This document shows, piece by piece, positions 1 through 7,978 of a DNA stretch of 28,127 nt. The translations under genes were made by a program, and so were the position numbers. Under the pieces are notes generated by a model. The model made no database searches. It was not told the DNA's origin and saw only the letters and a program-made list of their open reading frames with translations. This DNA is from an uncultured Eubacterium sp. Lineage in GTDB: Bacteria; Bacillota; Clostridia; Peptostreptococcales; Anaerovoracaceae. The first letter of the stretch is position 1. Each line of letters opens with the position of its first letter. The stretch lies in contig URXI01000019.1 in the NCBI GenBank assembly GCA_900551775.1, positions 1 through 28,127 on the forward strand, written 5' to 3'.

Positions 1-405
1 TGCAGATCTTCCTACGTAGAAATGATCTCCGACCATCATGACGTCTCCGCCTTCCAGGGTTCCGGGAGCTTTGATGTATTCGATCTGGTCGTCTGTGAAG
101 AACTTCTTGACTGCCCCGATGATCTCGTCCTTCTCGCCGTTTCTGGATTCAGCGCCAGGGTTGGTGATGATGGCACATTTCCTTGTGATCAGGGCAGGAT
201 CCTCTACGAAGCAGGAATCCGGATATCTCTCATCTGCCTCCAGTACGGTGACGTCCACATCGCACTGCTTCAGCGCTGCTATGTAATCATCATGTTCCTT
301 GAGGGCAAGCTCAAAATCAGGCTTTCCCGGATACATTCCGCTGGTGATACCCTCTACCATTGCCTTGCACGGTCTTCTAACGATTACGTGGTTAAATTTT
401 TTCAT
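1..405 (-). CDS. Dimethylargininase / amidinotransferase-fold hydrolase, N-terminal 135 residues (runs off the window)
   Basis: The frame stays open from an ATG at 405 to the left edge, giving 135 codons without a stop. GGAGGT lies eight bases upstream of the ATG. Residues 63-73 (DSCFVEDPALI) and 114-121 (PGTLEGGD) are hallmarks of the N-dimethylarginine dimethylaminohydrolase / arginine deiminase pentein fold, and GRS follows at 132-134. Family members hydrolyse methylated arginine, or related guanidino compounds, to citrulline in the cytoplasm. The catalytic His and C-terminal Cys lie beyond the window, so completeness cannot be judged and the substrate is inferred only from family. It has its own promoter and is preceded by an unrelated small gene, so it probably starts a transcript. 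It fits the amino-acid-degrading character of the other hydrolases in the window. Confidence 0.85.
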   Translation of the reverse strand, partial: MKKFNHVIVRRPCKAMVEGITSGMYPGKPDFELALKEHDDYIAALKQCDVDVTVLEADERYPDSCFVEDPALITRKCAIITNPGAESRNGEKDEIIGAVKKFFTDDQIEYIKAPGTLEGGDVMMVGDHFYVGRSA

Positions 406-468
406 TTTCTTTACCTCCAAAAGTTGTTTAAAATTTAAAATATAATATATTAAGTTCGATTTAAATAT

Positions 469-497
469 ATTTTATATAATATATGGGCAATTGTCAA
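469..497 (-). promoter_or_regulatory. Sigma-A promoter of the dimethylargininase-like gene
   Basis: On the minus strand TTGACA (497-492) is followed after 17 bases by TAAAAT (474-469). This predicts a start near 462 and a leader of about 57 bases. The surrounding DNA is extremely AT rich. Confidence 0.6.
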
Positions 498-533
498 TAG
501 TATTTTGATTTTTCTGCTAACTTTTTTATTCAC

Positions 534-734
534 TCATGTAAACATTCCATGACATGACAAAGCCGGCGGCCTGAGACTTCGTGTCTCGGGCCGCCGGCCA
601 GCAATCGCGTTAATTAAAACAAATATGGCTCTTCCCACAAGTTCAACTCTGTTCCAATCCAGCTTCCCATCGTGAACCATATCTGTGAATTTGCTTCCAA
701 TGAGAAACCAGGTATCAAAGGTCGGATACGTCAT
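534..734 (-). CDS. Unrecognised 66-residue protein with a consensus promoter
   Basis: The product is 66 residues if started at the ATG at 734, where GGAAGGAG sits at good spacing. An in-frame ATG at 770 is only about five bases from the predicted transcription start and has no ribosome binding site, so it is not preferred. Residues 1-45 are mixed hydrophobic and charged, with WF at 9-10, HDGKLDW at 21-27 and a hydrophobic stretch VELVGRAIFVLINAIA at 30-45. The tail from about residue 46 is encoded by a perfect GC-rich hairpin and is Arg/Pro rich, unlike the body. The original protein may therefore end earlier, or the terminator may have become part of the frame. I recognise no family. The gene is divergent from the FadR-type regulator at 913, which could control it. 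The promoter is the main evidence that it is real. Confidence 0.5.
   Translation of the reverse strand: MTYPTFDTWFLIGSKFTDMVHDGKLDWNRVELVGRAIFVLINAIAGRRPETRSLRPPALSCHGMFT
562..598 (-). terminator. 16-bp GC-rich hairpin, probable terminator inside the 3' end of the small gene
   Basis: The arms are 562-577 and 583-598, with a 5-base loop and a single G:T mismatch pair. This is one of the strongest stems in the window. On the minus strand it is followed by CTTTGTC, only a weak U tract. On the plus strand no T tract follows. It overlaps codons 46-58 of the 66-residue frame. Confidence 0.45.
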
Positions 735-782
735 TTCAATTGCTCCTTCCCAAATATCTCGTTTAAACATTGCATTAAATTA

Positions 783-811
783 ATTATATATAATAATTTT
801 ATAATTGTCAA
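783..811 (-). promoter_or_regulatory. Perfect-consensus sigma-A promoter for the 66-aa gene
   Basis: The minus strand reads TTGACA (811-806), a 17-base spacer, then TATAAT (788-783). Both hexamers and the spacing are exact consensus. The start is predicted near 775, about 40 bases before the ATG at 734. Confidence 0.8.
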
Positions 812-851
812 TTCTGCATCCACTGCAGACTCCCATAAAACAAAATTCTTG

Positions 852-884
852 TTGACGAATGTCGATTCTTTGTTCTATTATAAT
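852..884 (+). promoter_or_regulatory. Likely promoter of the FadR-type regulator gene
   Basis: TATAAT is present at 879-884, about 29 bases before the ATG at 913. The only good -35-like hexamer is TTGACG at 852-857, which is 21 bases away, longer than normal. The small dyad GAC-N4-GTC lies at 854-863 and could be an operator half-pair. It is also possible that only the -10 is functional with help from an activator. Confidence 0.4.
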
Positions 885-912
885 AGATAGTAGTCTAAGG
901 GGAGATAAGAAT

Positions 913-1563
913 ATGGAAAAGTTCAAAACACTGAAAGATCACGTATATGAATACATCGCAGATCAGATACGTGACGGTACTCTGCAGCCGGAGCAGAGAG
1001 TTAACGAAAACGTAATCTGCGAAAGTCTCAATATCAGTCGGACGCCTGTACGGGAAGCGCTAATCCAGCTGACAGCCGAAGGCGTTCTAGAGAACAGAGC
1101 GCGCAAAGGCTTCGTCATCAGATCGGTGTCCGAAAAAGACGTTGGCGAAATCTATGAGGTCATCGGTGTTCTAGACGGTTACGCCGCAAAATCTTCTTGC
1201 GAACATCTCACAAAACAAGATCTTGCTGACATGGCCTTTTATATTGAAACCATGGACCTGGCAATCAAAGCTGGCAATTTCGAAATGTATCATAAGCAAC
1301 AGGTAGCATTTCATCAGACTTATATTGACAAATGCGGCAACGACGCCCTGATCGATTCTATCGACAAGCTGAAAAACAAACTATTAAAGAAGAGCTATAC
1401 AGAGGATGTAAATGGAAGCACGCAGAAAGTCCTCTATGCTACCAATGAAGAACATCGAAAAATATTGGAACTGTTCAAATCCGGGGATAAAGACAAATTA
1501 TTCCGCTATCTTTCAGAAACGCACTGGACACCTGCATATGCAGCATACGATGCGATTATTTAA
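913..1563 (+). CDS. GntR-family transcriptional regulator, FadR/FCD subfamily
   Basis: The protein has 216 residues from the ATG at 913, chosen because AGGGGAG lies just upstream. A longer frame to 859 would overlap the promoter. Residues 1-72 form the GntR winged helix, with the typical recognition segment SRTPVREALIQLTAEGVLE. The rest is an all-helical FCD effector domain, with the metal-site-like HQTYIDKCGN segment at about 135. Such regulators usually respond to organic acids or amino-acid breakdown products and act as dimers. No catabolic operon is attached downstream: the next gene is convergent. The likely targets are itself and the divergent 66-aa gene. The effector cannot be predicted. 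Confidence 0.9.
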   Translation: MEKFKTLKDHVYEYIADQIRDGTLQPEQRVNENVICESLNISRTPVREALIQLTAEGVLENRARKGFVIRSVSEKDVGEIYEVIGVLDGYAAKSSCEHLTKQDLADMAFYIETMDLAIKAGNFEMYHKQQVAFHQTYIDKCGNDALIDSIDKLKNKLLKKSYTEDVNGSTQKVLYATNEEHRKILELFKSGDKDKLFRYLSETHWTPAYAAYDAII

Positions 1564-1572
1564 CAACAAGTT

Positions 1573-1604
1573 GAGGGGCTGTCCGCCCCTCATTTTACTT
1601 TTTT
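1573..1604 (+). terminator. Intrinsic terminator after the FadR-type regulator
   Basis: The stem GAGGGGC / GCCCCTC (1573-1579 and 1585-1591) has a 5-base loop and is followed by ATTTTACTTTTTT. The T tract overlaps the 3' end of the convergent transporter gene. Confidence 0.8.
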
Positions 1605-3037
1605 GCTACTTCTAAAAAGCCCGACGGCTGTTTCTTATATGTAGCCAGACTCACGCCTACCAAAGCGATAGCACAGGCTATGGCGCCGGGAACGGTAGCT
1701 CCCAGGCCAAATGGCATCCCTGCCAGCTTCCAGCCGACGCAGACCGCGAAACCACTGATCATGCCGGCAATAATGCCGCTCTTCGTGGCCTTTCTCCAAT
1801 ACAACGCTGCAAATGCAGGCAATCCCGCCGCTGCCGCATAAAAACTCCAGGCAAACATCAGAATTGAATATGCATTCTTGATATATAAGGCAATCACTAG
1901 TGCGCCTAAAGGCAAAACAATGGCAAAGATACGCGAAAGGCGGATCTCATTCTTTTCTTTTAACTGCGGATTAAAAGTTTTGACGATGTCGTGAACGCAG
2001 GTCTGCACTGATACCAGCAGATAGCTGTCTGCGGTAGACATGATGACGGACAGGATTCCCGCCAGGGCAAGACCGGTAAGTCCCACTGGCAGAACCGCGA
2101 TGGCCAGCGCTGGAACAGTAGCATCCGTGGAACCATACTGTCCCAATATATCATCGCCGATAATCTGGTGGGCGATAAGGCCCATGAAAAATACTAGGAA
2201 TATGGTAATGCCATAGACGAAGGTACCCAGGAACATGCCTCTCTTTGCGGATTTCTGATCCTTTGCCGCAAATGCCCGCTGCCACATTTCTGCGCCTGCC
2301 AAAGTAAAGACCAGGTACGTGACGATATCGCCCAGGATATCGCCGTTGATCTGCGGCTTTACCAGCGCCGGGTCCAGATTAGCTGTGAAATTGGAAAATC
2401 CCCCGACAGTATATAAGGATGCCACTGGAATTAGGATATATACGAAGATCAGCAGCATAAAAAACTGTACGACATCTGTGTATACCACGCCAAAGAGCCC
2501 CGACGTGGCGGTATAAACCATAAATACGATACAAGCAATCAAAGCACCTACCTCATAAGACAACCCGACTTCTCCGCCCAGCATGCTGATAATCGTAGCT
2601 GTCGCCGTAACCTGAGAAGCCACGGTGCCCATCATGGTAAAAGCAATCATCCCGCCTAAGATGATCTTTGCCGTCTTTCCAAAACGACGTTCAAAGAGTT
2701 CGGGCATGGACGTGACATTGTGCTGAAACCCAATGGAAGAAATTCTGCCAGCAATACCCGAAAAGATGAACATGCCCAGAAGATAAGGCAGAGCGGTCAT
2801 AACTGCCTTAAATCCGTCAGAATAGGCGACGCCCGCTCTTCCCATCAGGCCGCTGCCGCCGATAATGGTTGCGCAGACAGTGGCCATCATGACGATAGGG
2901 CCAAACGTCCGCCCTGCGATATAGTAATCTCCTATGTTCTTTACCTTCTTCATAAAGTGCACGCCGATTAAGACGAGCGCAACCAGGTATGCCCCAATAA
3001 TGACAAGGTCAATTGTCTGTAATTGATTATGTGCCAT
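1595..3037 (-). CDS. Sodium:solute symporter (SSS/SSF family)
   Basis: The protein has 480 residues and about 13 hydrophobic helices, the standard size for the family. It begins with the TM1 signature TIDLVIIGAYLVALVLIGV, followed by YYIAGRTFGPIVMMAT. The segment GILSVIMSTADSYLLVS near residue 320 corresponds to TM8, where the Na2-site hydroxyl residues sit. GGAGGT precedes the ATG at 3037. The start is four bases after the stop of the upstream GntR-RCK_C regulator, so the two are co-transcribed and probably translationally coupled. Family members couple Na+ import to uptake of proline, betaine, pantothenate, sugars or other solutes. Sequence inspection alone does not give the substrate. If the regulator really senses c-di-AMP, an osmolyte is the best guess. 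Confidence 0.9.
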   Translation of the reverse strand: MAHNQLQTIDLVIIGAYLVALVLIGVHFMKKVKNIGDYYIAGRTFGPIVMMATVCATIIGGSGLMGRAGVAYSDGFKAVMTALPYLLGMFIFSGIAGRISSIGFQHNVTSMPELFERRFGKTAKIILGGMIAFTMMGTVASQVTATATIISMLGGEVGLSYEVGALIACIVFMVYTATSGLFGVVYTDVVQFFMLLIFVYILIPVASLYTVGGFSNFTANLDPALVKPQINGDILGDIVTYLVFTLAGAEMWQRAFAAKDQKSAKRGMFLGTFVYGITIFLVFFMGLIAHQIIGDDILGQYGSTDATVPALAIAVLPVGLTGLALAGILSVIMSTADSYLLVSVQTCVHDIVKTFNPQLKEKNEIRLSRIFAIVLPLGALVIALYIKNAYSILMFAWSFYAAAAGLPAFAALYWRKATKSGIIAGMISGFAVCVGWKLAGMPFGLGATVPGAIACAIALVGVSLATYKKQPSGFLEVAKK

Positions 3038-3041
3038 AGAT

Positions 3042-3701
3042 TTACCTCCAATCCTCTTTACTGATAAGTTCTGTACAATCTTTTGAATTCAAGAATATCT
3101 CAACGTTTTCCACCACTTCAGGAGGGCCGACAAAGATGACATAATCTCCGCCGTATAGTTCGGCATGGGGTCCTGGTGAGATCATCGTATTATAACCCCG
3201 CCTGATGGCAACGATAGTAGCGCCAGTGGCTTGCCAGAACTGCAGTGAAGCCAGATTTTTTCCAATCTTATCGGAATCAGGCGATATGCGTACCTGGTAA
3301 TTAGGAAGGCTCTGTTCCGCTACAGTGGAAAACGTCTCACTCTCCAGGATATCTGTGCAGACTTCCAAAATCCGACGGCTGGTCTCATCGTGTTGCTCCA
3401 GCAGATTCCTCAGCTCTGCCGCTTTCTCGCGGCGATCTAATTGTTCCTCCAAGTTCTGTGCACAACGTCTGGCGTTATCTGTAGACAGTACATAAACACC
3501 ACTCTGCCCTTTGATCTCTACCACTTTCATATCAGCGAGAATCTGTAAGGCTCTGCGCATGGTCTCTGGTGAAACCTGATACTCTGAAGATAATTTCGAA
3601 CGTCCCGACAACCTTTTTCCGATGGGAAGATCTCCTTCCGCGATACGCGACGCCAGAAAATATGCAATTCTTATGTATTGTGGAAAGGTATCGGCGCTCA
3701 T
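3042..3701 (-). CDS. GntR winged-helix regulator with C-terminal RCK_C (TrkA-C) domain, BusR-like
   Basis: The protein has 219 residues. Residues 1-73 are a GntR winged helix (KLSSEYQVSPETMRRALQIL). Residues 75-125 are charged and helical, likely a coiled coil. Residues 130-210 look like an RCK_C domain (DKIGKNLASLQFWQATGATI, then ISPGPHAELYGGDYVIFVG). This is the architecture of BusR of lactic acid bacteria, which represses a betaine transporter when its RCK_C domain binds c-di-AMP. AGGAG lies eight bases before the ATG. The gene sits directly upstream of the sodium:solute symporter with a four-base gap, so the local transporter is the obvious target. A dyad overlaps its own promoter, suggesting autoregulation. 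The c-di-AMP response is inferred from architecture, not shown by individual ligand residues. Confidence 0.8.
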   Translation of the reverse strand: MSADTFPQYIRIAYFLASRIAEGDLPIGKRLSGRSKLSSEYQVSPETMRRALQILADMKVVEIKGQSGVYVLSTDNARRCAQNLEEQLDRREKAAELRNLLEQHDETSRRILEVCTDILESETFSTVAEQSLPNYQVRISPDSDKIGKNLASLQFWQATGATIVAIRRGYNTMISPGPHAELYGGDYVIFVGPPEVVENVEIFLNSKDCTELISKEDWR

Positions 3702-3739
3702 ACTTTCACGCTCCTGTTCAGAATATTCTCTACATTAAT

Positions 3740-3768
3740 ATATTACAACTGACAACTTTATTTGTCAA
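3740..3768 (-). promoter_or_regulatory. Promoter of the regulator-symporter operon with overlapping dyad operator
   Basis: The minus strand has TTGACA (3768-3763), 17 bases, then TAATAT (3745-3740). A perfect 6-bp inverted repeat, TGACAA-N6-TTGTCA, covers 3750-3767 and overlaps the -35 hexamer and spacer. This is the expected place for a repressor site of the encoded GntR-type regulator. Confidence 0.65.
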
Positions 3769-3805
3769 CAAGTATGTTAGTTATCAGCACTCAAATTAAA
3801 GATGC

Positions 3806-3854
3806 AAAAGAGCAGGTCTTACAAGATTGAATTCTTTGTAAAACCTGCTCTTTT
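3806..3854 (-). terminator. Terminator of the ATP synthase operon
   Basis: The long inverted repeat has arms 3806-3824 and 3836-3854, with one mismatch and an 11-base loop. On the minus strand it is flanked by A and T runs and lies just after atpC. T tracts on both sides suggest that it can work in both directions. Confidence 0.85.
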
Positions 3855-3863
3855 TTCTTATTC

Positions 3864-4145
3864 CTATTCTTCTGCCCACGCCGCTTCATCGGCGTAAACC
3901 ACGAAACGGTCTTTGATATCCACATGACCGCCTTTGATGTCGATCAGCTTCAAATTCTTAGCGCCAGCTTCGCGGATTTTGACTCTGCCTTTCTCAGCAA
4001 GGAGCTTCACGCACCAGACGTGATGGGCCATAAAGCCTTCTTCCCCTTCGGTGGTCGGCACGACGACCAATTCCACCTGACCAGAGTAGAACATTTCCCT
4101 CGGCGTGATGATCTCCAGCAAAACGCCTCTATCCGCATCACTCAT
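3864..4145 (-). CDS. atpC: ATP synthase F1 epsilon subunit, short form
   Basis: Epsilon is part of the central stalk of F1. The N-terminal beta sandwich contacts gamma and the c ring. In most bacteria a C-terminal pair of helices regulates ATP hydrolysis. This product has only 93 residues against the usual 130-140. It contains the sandwich (LLEIITPREMFYSGQVELVV, then KNLKLIDIKGGHVDI) and stops at the point where the helical domain would begin. The central segment GFMAHHVWCVKLL departs from the common GILPGHAPLITAL type. The gene is last in the operon, its ATG overlaps the atpD stop by eight bases, and a terminator follows immediately. The frame is clean and a convincing terminator lies close by, so it reads as a natural short form rather than a broken gene. 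Confidence 0.85.
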   Translation of the reverse strand: MSDADRGVLLEIITPREMFYSGQVELVVVPTTEGEEGFMAHHVWCVKLLAEKGRVKIREAGAKNLKLIDIKGGHVDIKDRFVVYADEAAWAEE

Positions 4146-5541
4146 GTGCCTGCTCCTTAGATTCTTCGTACTTCGCTACGACATCATCAATGCCGCCGGC
4201 AAAGAGGAACATGGATTCTGGAATTTCGTCGTGCTTCCCTTCCAAAATCTCCTTAAAGCCGCGCACCGTCTCCGCAATTGGCACATATTTTCCCTTCATG
4301 CCGGTAAACTGTTCGGCTACGCTGAATGGCTGCGACAGGAATCTCTGAATCTTTCTCGCTCTAGCAACTGTTTCTTTGTCTTCCTCAGAAAGTTCATCCA
4401 TGCCTAAGATGGCGATGATATCCTGCAAATCTCTGTATTTCTGCAATACCTTCTGCACACCTCTGGCTACTTCGTAATGCTCTTCTCCCAAAATCAGCGG
4501 ATCGAGAATTCTCGAGTTGGAGGCCAAAGGGTCTACTGCCGGATAGATGCCCAGCTCTGTAATGGAACGGGACAGAACGGTAGTCGCATCCAGGTGGGCG
4601 AAGGTCGTAGCCGGGGCCGGGTCAGTCAAGTCGTCAGCCGGTACGTAGACCGCCTGAACCGAAGTGATAGAACCCTCTTTTGTAGATGTGATCCGCTCCT
4701 GCAATGCGCCCATCTCCGTAGCCAGGGTCGGCTGATATCCTACCGCAGATGGCACACGGCCCAGCAATGCTGAAACCTCTGAGCCTGCCTGGGTAAACCG
4801 AAAGATGTTGTCGATAAACAATAACACATCCTGTTTCTCTTTGTCTCTGAAATATTCCGCCATGGTCAAACCTGTCAGAGCCACTCTCATTCTGGCGCCA
4901 GGCGGTTCATTCATCTGTCCGAACACCATGGCAGTCTTCTTCAGTACGCCTGATTCTGTCATTTCATTGTACAGATCGTTCCCTTCTCTGGTTCTCTCCC
5001 CGACACCGGCAAATACAGAAATTCCACCGTGTTCCGTAGCGATATTGTTAATCAGCTCCTGGATCAGAACGGTCTTTCCTACGCCGGCGCCGCCGAAGAG
5101 ACCGACCTTTCCGCCCTTTGTATAAGGTGCGATCAAGTCGATGACTTTGATACCCGTTTCAAAGATATGAGACGTCGTATCCTGATCTTCAAATTTCGGC
5201 GCCTGTCTGTGAATCGAACTCTTCACTTCTGTTACAACTGGGCCTTTTTCATCAATGGGATCTCCCAAGACGTTAAACAATCTGCCCAGAACTTCCTTGC
5301 CTACAGGGACCTTAATCGGTTCCCCCGTGTCAATGGCTTCCATTCCTCTCGACAATCCATCAGTAGAAGACAAGGCGACGCATCTCGCCTGGTCGTCACC
5401 GATATGCTGATGTACCTCTGCCACGATGTTTTTTCCATCGACCGGAATCTCGATGGCGTTGAGCAGCTCCGGCATCTCGTCGGGATGGAATCTGATATCT
5501 ATTACAGGTCCAATAATCTGATGTATTGTTCCTTTATTCAA
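4138..5541 (-). CDS. atpD: ATP synthase F1 beta subunit
   Basis: This is the catalytic subunit of the F1 head, 467 residues, full length. The Walker A motif GGAGVGKT is at residues 150-157, followed by FAGVGERTREGNDLY, the Walker B region DVLLFIDNIFRFTQAGSE and the ALLGRVPSAVGYQPTLATEM segment typical of beta. The start is TTG at 5541: GGAGGTG lies at normal spacing and no ATG is available in the right place. It follows atpG after a 40-base gap and overlaps atpC by eight bases. Confidence 0.97.
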   Translation of the reverse strand: MNKGTIHQIIGPVIDIRFHPDEMPELLNAIEIPVDGKNIVAEVHQHIGDDQARCVALSSTDGLSRGMEAIDTGEPIKVPVGKEVLGRLFNVLGDPIDEKGPVVTEVKSSIHRQAPKFEDQDTTSHIFETGIKVIDLIAPYTKGGKVGLFGGAGVGKTVLIQELINNIATEHGGISVFAGVGERTREGNDLYNEMTESGVLKKTAMVFGQMNEPPGARMRVALTGLTMAEYFRDKEKQDVLLFIDNIFRFTQAGSEVSALLGRVPSAVGYQPTLATEMGALQERITSTKEGSITSVQAVYVPADDLTDPAPATTFAHLDATTVLSRSITELGIYPAVDPLASNSRILDPLILGEEHYEVARGVQKVLQKYRDLQDIIAILGMDELSEEDKETVARARKIQRFLSQPFSVAEQFTGMKGKYVPIAETVRGFKEILEGKHDEIPESMFLFAGGIDDVVAKYEESKEQAHE

Positions 5542-5581
5542 TGATTTTCACCTCCAATTGCATTTTGCTGTATAACGGTAG

Positions 5582-6454
5582 TTATCGCTGTGCCTCTGAC
5601 CCCGCAACGATTTCTATGATTTCGTCGGTAATTTCAGACTGTCTGGCATGGTTATATTCTAGCTGCAGATCTGCCAGCATATCCTTTGCATTGTCATTGG
5701 CATTCTCCATTGCTGTACGTCTCGCTGCATATTCACAGGTCGCAGACTCGATACATGTGCTGAAAATCATCAATTCAATGTATTTCGGTATGAGGTAGCT
5801 AAAGACCTCTTCTGCAGAGGGGCCATATTCGATGGGATTGGTGTAGCCGCCCTGCTCGCCTTTACTGTGAATGTCGATAGGAAGCAGCTTCTTCACAATG
5901 ACTTCCTGCTTCAGCGTGTTGACATAGGAGGTGTATACGATGTCGATCTCATCAATTTCGCCTTTTGTGTACAGCTCCATCAGCGGTCCGCTGATTTCCC
6001 TCGTCTCTTCAAAGGTCACTGTGTCCGCCGGTGCGTCGTGCTCCATCAAAATCTCCACACCGTGATGAGCAAAATACTCCCTGCCCTTGGAACCGATGGT
6101 CACCATCCGCACATTGCTGTAATCGTTGGTGTATTCAGAAAGCTTTTCTGTCATGGTTCTGATGACATTGCCGTTGAAACTGCCACAGAGTCCGTTACTG
6201 CTGGTGATCAAAACGTAACACTTCTTTCTGACCTCTCTGCTGCCAGTCAGAAAACGCTGGGGGACATCCTCTACGTCATCCAATGTCTCCTGAATGGATT
6301 CCAGCAGTCTGCCAAGATAAAGCTTGGAACTCTCAAAAGCGGACTTTGCCTTACGCAGTTTTGCAGCAGAAACCAGCTTCATAGCGTTGGTGATCCTCTC
6401 CGTGCTGCCAATACTTTTGATCCGTCTCTGGATGCTCTGCATTTGCTCAGCCAT
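5582..6454 (-). CDS. atpG: ATP synthase F1 gamma subunit
   Basis: Gamma forms the rotating central shaft of F1. The product has 290 residues, normal length. The N-terminal helix MQSIQRRIKSIGSTERITNAMKLVSAAKLRKA and the C-terminal helix with ARRTAMENANDNAKDML are the two coiled-coil ends conserved in all gamma subunits. The SSNGLCGSFNGNV segment near residue 85 marks the Rossmann-like middle domain. The start overlaps the end of atpA by eight bases, which suggests translational coupling. Confidence 0.96.
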   Translation of the reverse strand: MAEQMQSIQRRIKSIGSTERITNAMKLVSAAKLRKAKSAFESSKLYLGRLLESIQETLDDVEDVPQRFLTGSREVRKKCYVLITSSNGLCGSFNGNVIRTMTEKLSEYTNDYSNVRMVTIGSKGREYFAHHGVEILMEHDAPADTVTFEETREISGPLMELYTKGEIDEIDIVYTSYVNTLKQEVIVKKLLPIDIHSKGEQGGYTNPIEYGPSAEEVFSYLIPKYIELMIFSTCIESATCEYAARRTAMENANDNAKDMLADLQLEYNHARQSEITDEIIEIVAGSEAQR

Positions 6455-7961
6455 CGATAAAACCTACCTTCTTGAACTCCTTGATGCCCTTGATCAGCAG
6501 TTTCTCAGCATCAGCGCTGTAGTCCCCCGTACTGCGGATTTCCTTCCCGATCTCCGGGAAATGGTCATCCATATATGGATAAAATTGTTTCTCAAATGAT
6601 CTAATCTGATCGACGTCGATGTCATCCAGATATCCATTGGATGCTGCATAGAGAATCATCACCTGGTGCACTACGTCTACTGGACCGTACTGTCCCTGTT
6701 TGAGAATCTCCATGAGGATCCTGCCGTGATCCAGCTGCTTCTTCGTGCTGGCATCCACATCAGAGCCGAACTGAGAGAAGGTCTGCAGTTCTCTGTACTG
6801 TGCCAACATCAGCTTGATCTTGCTGGATACCTTCTTCATCGCCTTGATCTGCGCATTTCCGCCTACACGGGAAACTGAAATACCCGCGTTAATTGCCGGT
6901 CTCTGACCAGAGAAGAACAACTCCGTTTCCAAGAATATCTGTCCGTCTGTAATAGAGATGACGTTGGTCGGTATATAGGCGGAAACATCGCCAGCCTGTG
7001 TTTCAATCAGCGGCAGCGCTGTAATGGAACCGCCACCCAATTCATCTGACAGCTTTGCCGCTCTTTCAAGCAGGCGACTGTGAAGATAAAACACATCGCC
7101 CGGATAGGCTTCTCTTCCCGGCGGTCTACGAAGAAGCAGGGACATCGCTCTATAGGCGACAGCGTGCTTTGATAAATCATCGTAGATGATCAAAACATCT
7201 TTTCCTTTATACATGAAGTATTCAGCGATGGCACAGCCGGAATACGGCGCGATGTACTGCAGCGGCGCAACTTCGCTGGCCGTAGCAGAAACGACTATGG
7301 AATATTTCATCGCGCCCTGGTTCTCCAGGTTCTGCACCAGCTGGGCTACCGTGGATTTTTTCTGCCCGATGGCAACATAGATGCAGATGACGTCCTTGTC
7401 TTTTTGATTCAATATGGTATCAATGGCGATGGCCGTCTTTCCTGTCTGTCTGTCGCCGATGATCAGTTCGCGCTGTCCTTTGCCGATGGGCATCATGGCG
7501 TCGATGGCCTTGATCCCCGTCTGCAGCGGCTCGTTGACCGACTTCCTCTGCAAGACCCCCGGAGCCGGATACTCTATCGGCCTGTGTTCCGTCGTTTCAA
7601 TGGCGCCCTTGCCGTCGATAGGCTGGCCCAGAGCATCTACTACACGGCCGATCATGGCATCTCCAACGGGAACATCCACTACGGTTCCTGTCGGCTTTAC
7701 GATGTCGCCTTCTCCGATCTCTCTGTCAGAGCCCAGAATGACCGCGCCTACATTGTCTTCTTCCAGATTCAGCGCCATGCCGTAAGTCTCTCCCGGGAAC
7801 TCCAGAAGTTCTCCGGACATACACCGGTTCAGCCCGTAGACTCTGGCGATGCCGTCACCTACCTGCATGACCGTGCCAAAATCAGAGATCTCCAGCTGTT
7901 TGCTGTAATTCTTTATCTGTTCCTTTATCAGACCACTTATTTCATCAGGTCTTAAATTCAT
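6447..7961 (-). CDS. atpA: ATP synthase F1 alpha subunit
   Basis: Alpha is the non-catalytic nucleotide-binding subunit of the F1 hexamer, 504 residues, full length. The P-loop GDRQTGKT is at 169-176. The ALPLIETQAGDVSAYIPTNV and the PAINAGISVSRVGG segments, the latter preceding the arginine finger region, are diagnostic. GGAGGG precedes the ATG. It lies 17 bases after atpH and overlaps atpG. Confidence 0.97.
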   Translation of the reverse strand: MNLRPDEISGLIKEQIKNYSKQLEISDFGTVMQVGDGIARVYGLNRCMSGELLEFPGETYGMALNLEEDNVGAVILGSDREIGEGDIVKPTGTVVDVPVGDAMIGRVVDALGQPIDGKGAIETTEHRPIEYPAPGVLQRKSVNEPLQTGIKAIDAMMPIGKGQRELIIGDRQTGKTAIAIDTILNQKDKDVICIYVAIGQKKSTVAQLVQNLENQGAMKYSIVVSATASEVAPLQYIAPYSGCAIAEYFMYKGKDVLIIYDDLSKHAVAYRAMSLLLRRPPGREAYPGDVFYLHSRLLERAAKLSDELGGGSITALPLIETQAGDVSAYIPTNVISITDGQIFLETELFFSGQRPAINAGISVSRVGGNAQIKAMKKVSSKIKLMLAQYRELQTFSQFGSDVDASTKKQLDHGRILMEILKQGQYGPVDVVHQVMILYAASNGYLDDIDVDQIRSFEKQFYPYMDDHFPEIGKEIRSTGDYSADAEKLLIKGIKEFKKVGFIDG

Positions 7962-7978
7962 AGAGGTTTCCCTCCCTT

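Noticed and set aside
1..438. Plus-strand open frames over the dimethylargininase-like gene
   Set aside because: They are antisense to a frame with clear family motifs and a ribosome binding site.
3720..3729. AGAATATTCT palindrome as an operator
   Set aside because: Short AT-rich palindrome close to the ribosome binding site; likely chance, and the TGACAA dyad is better placed.
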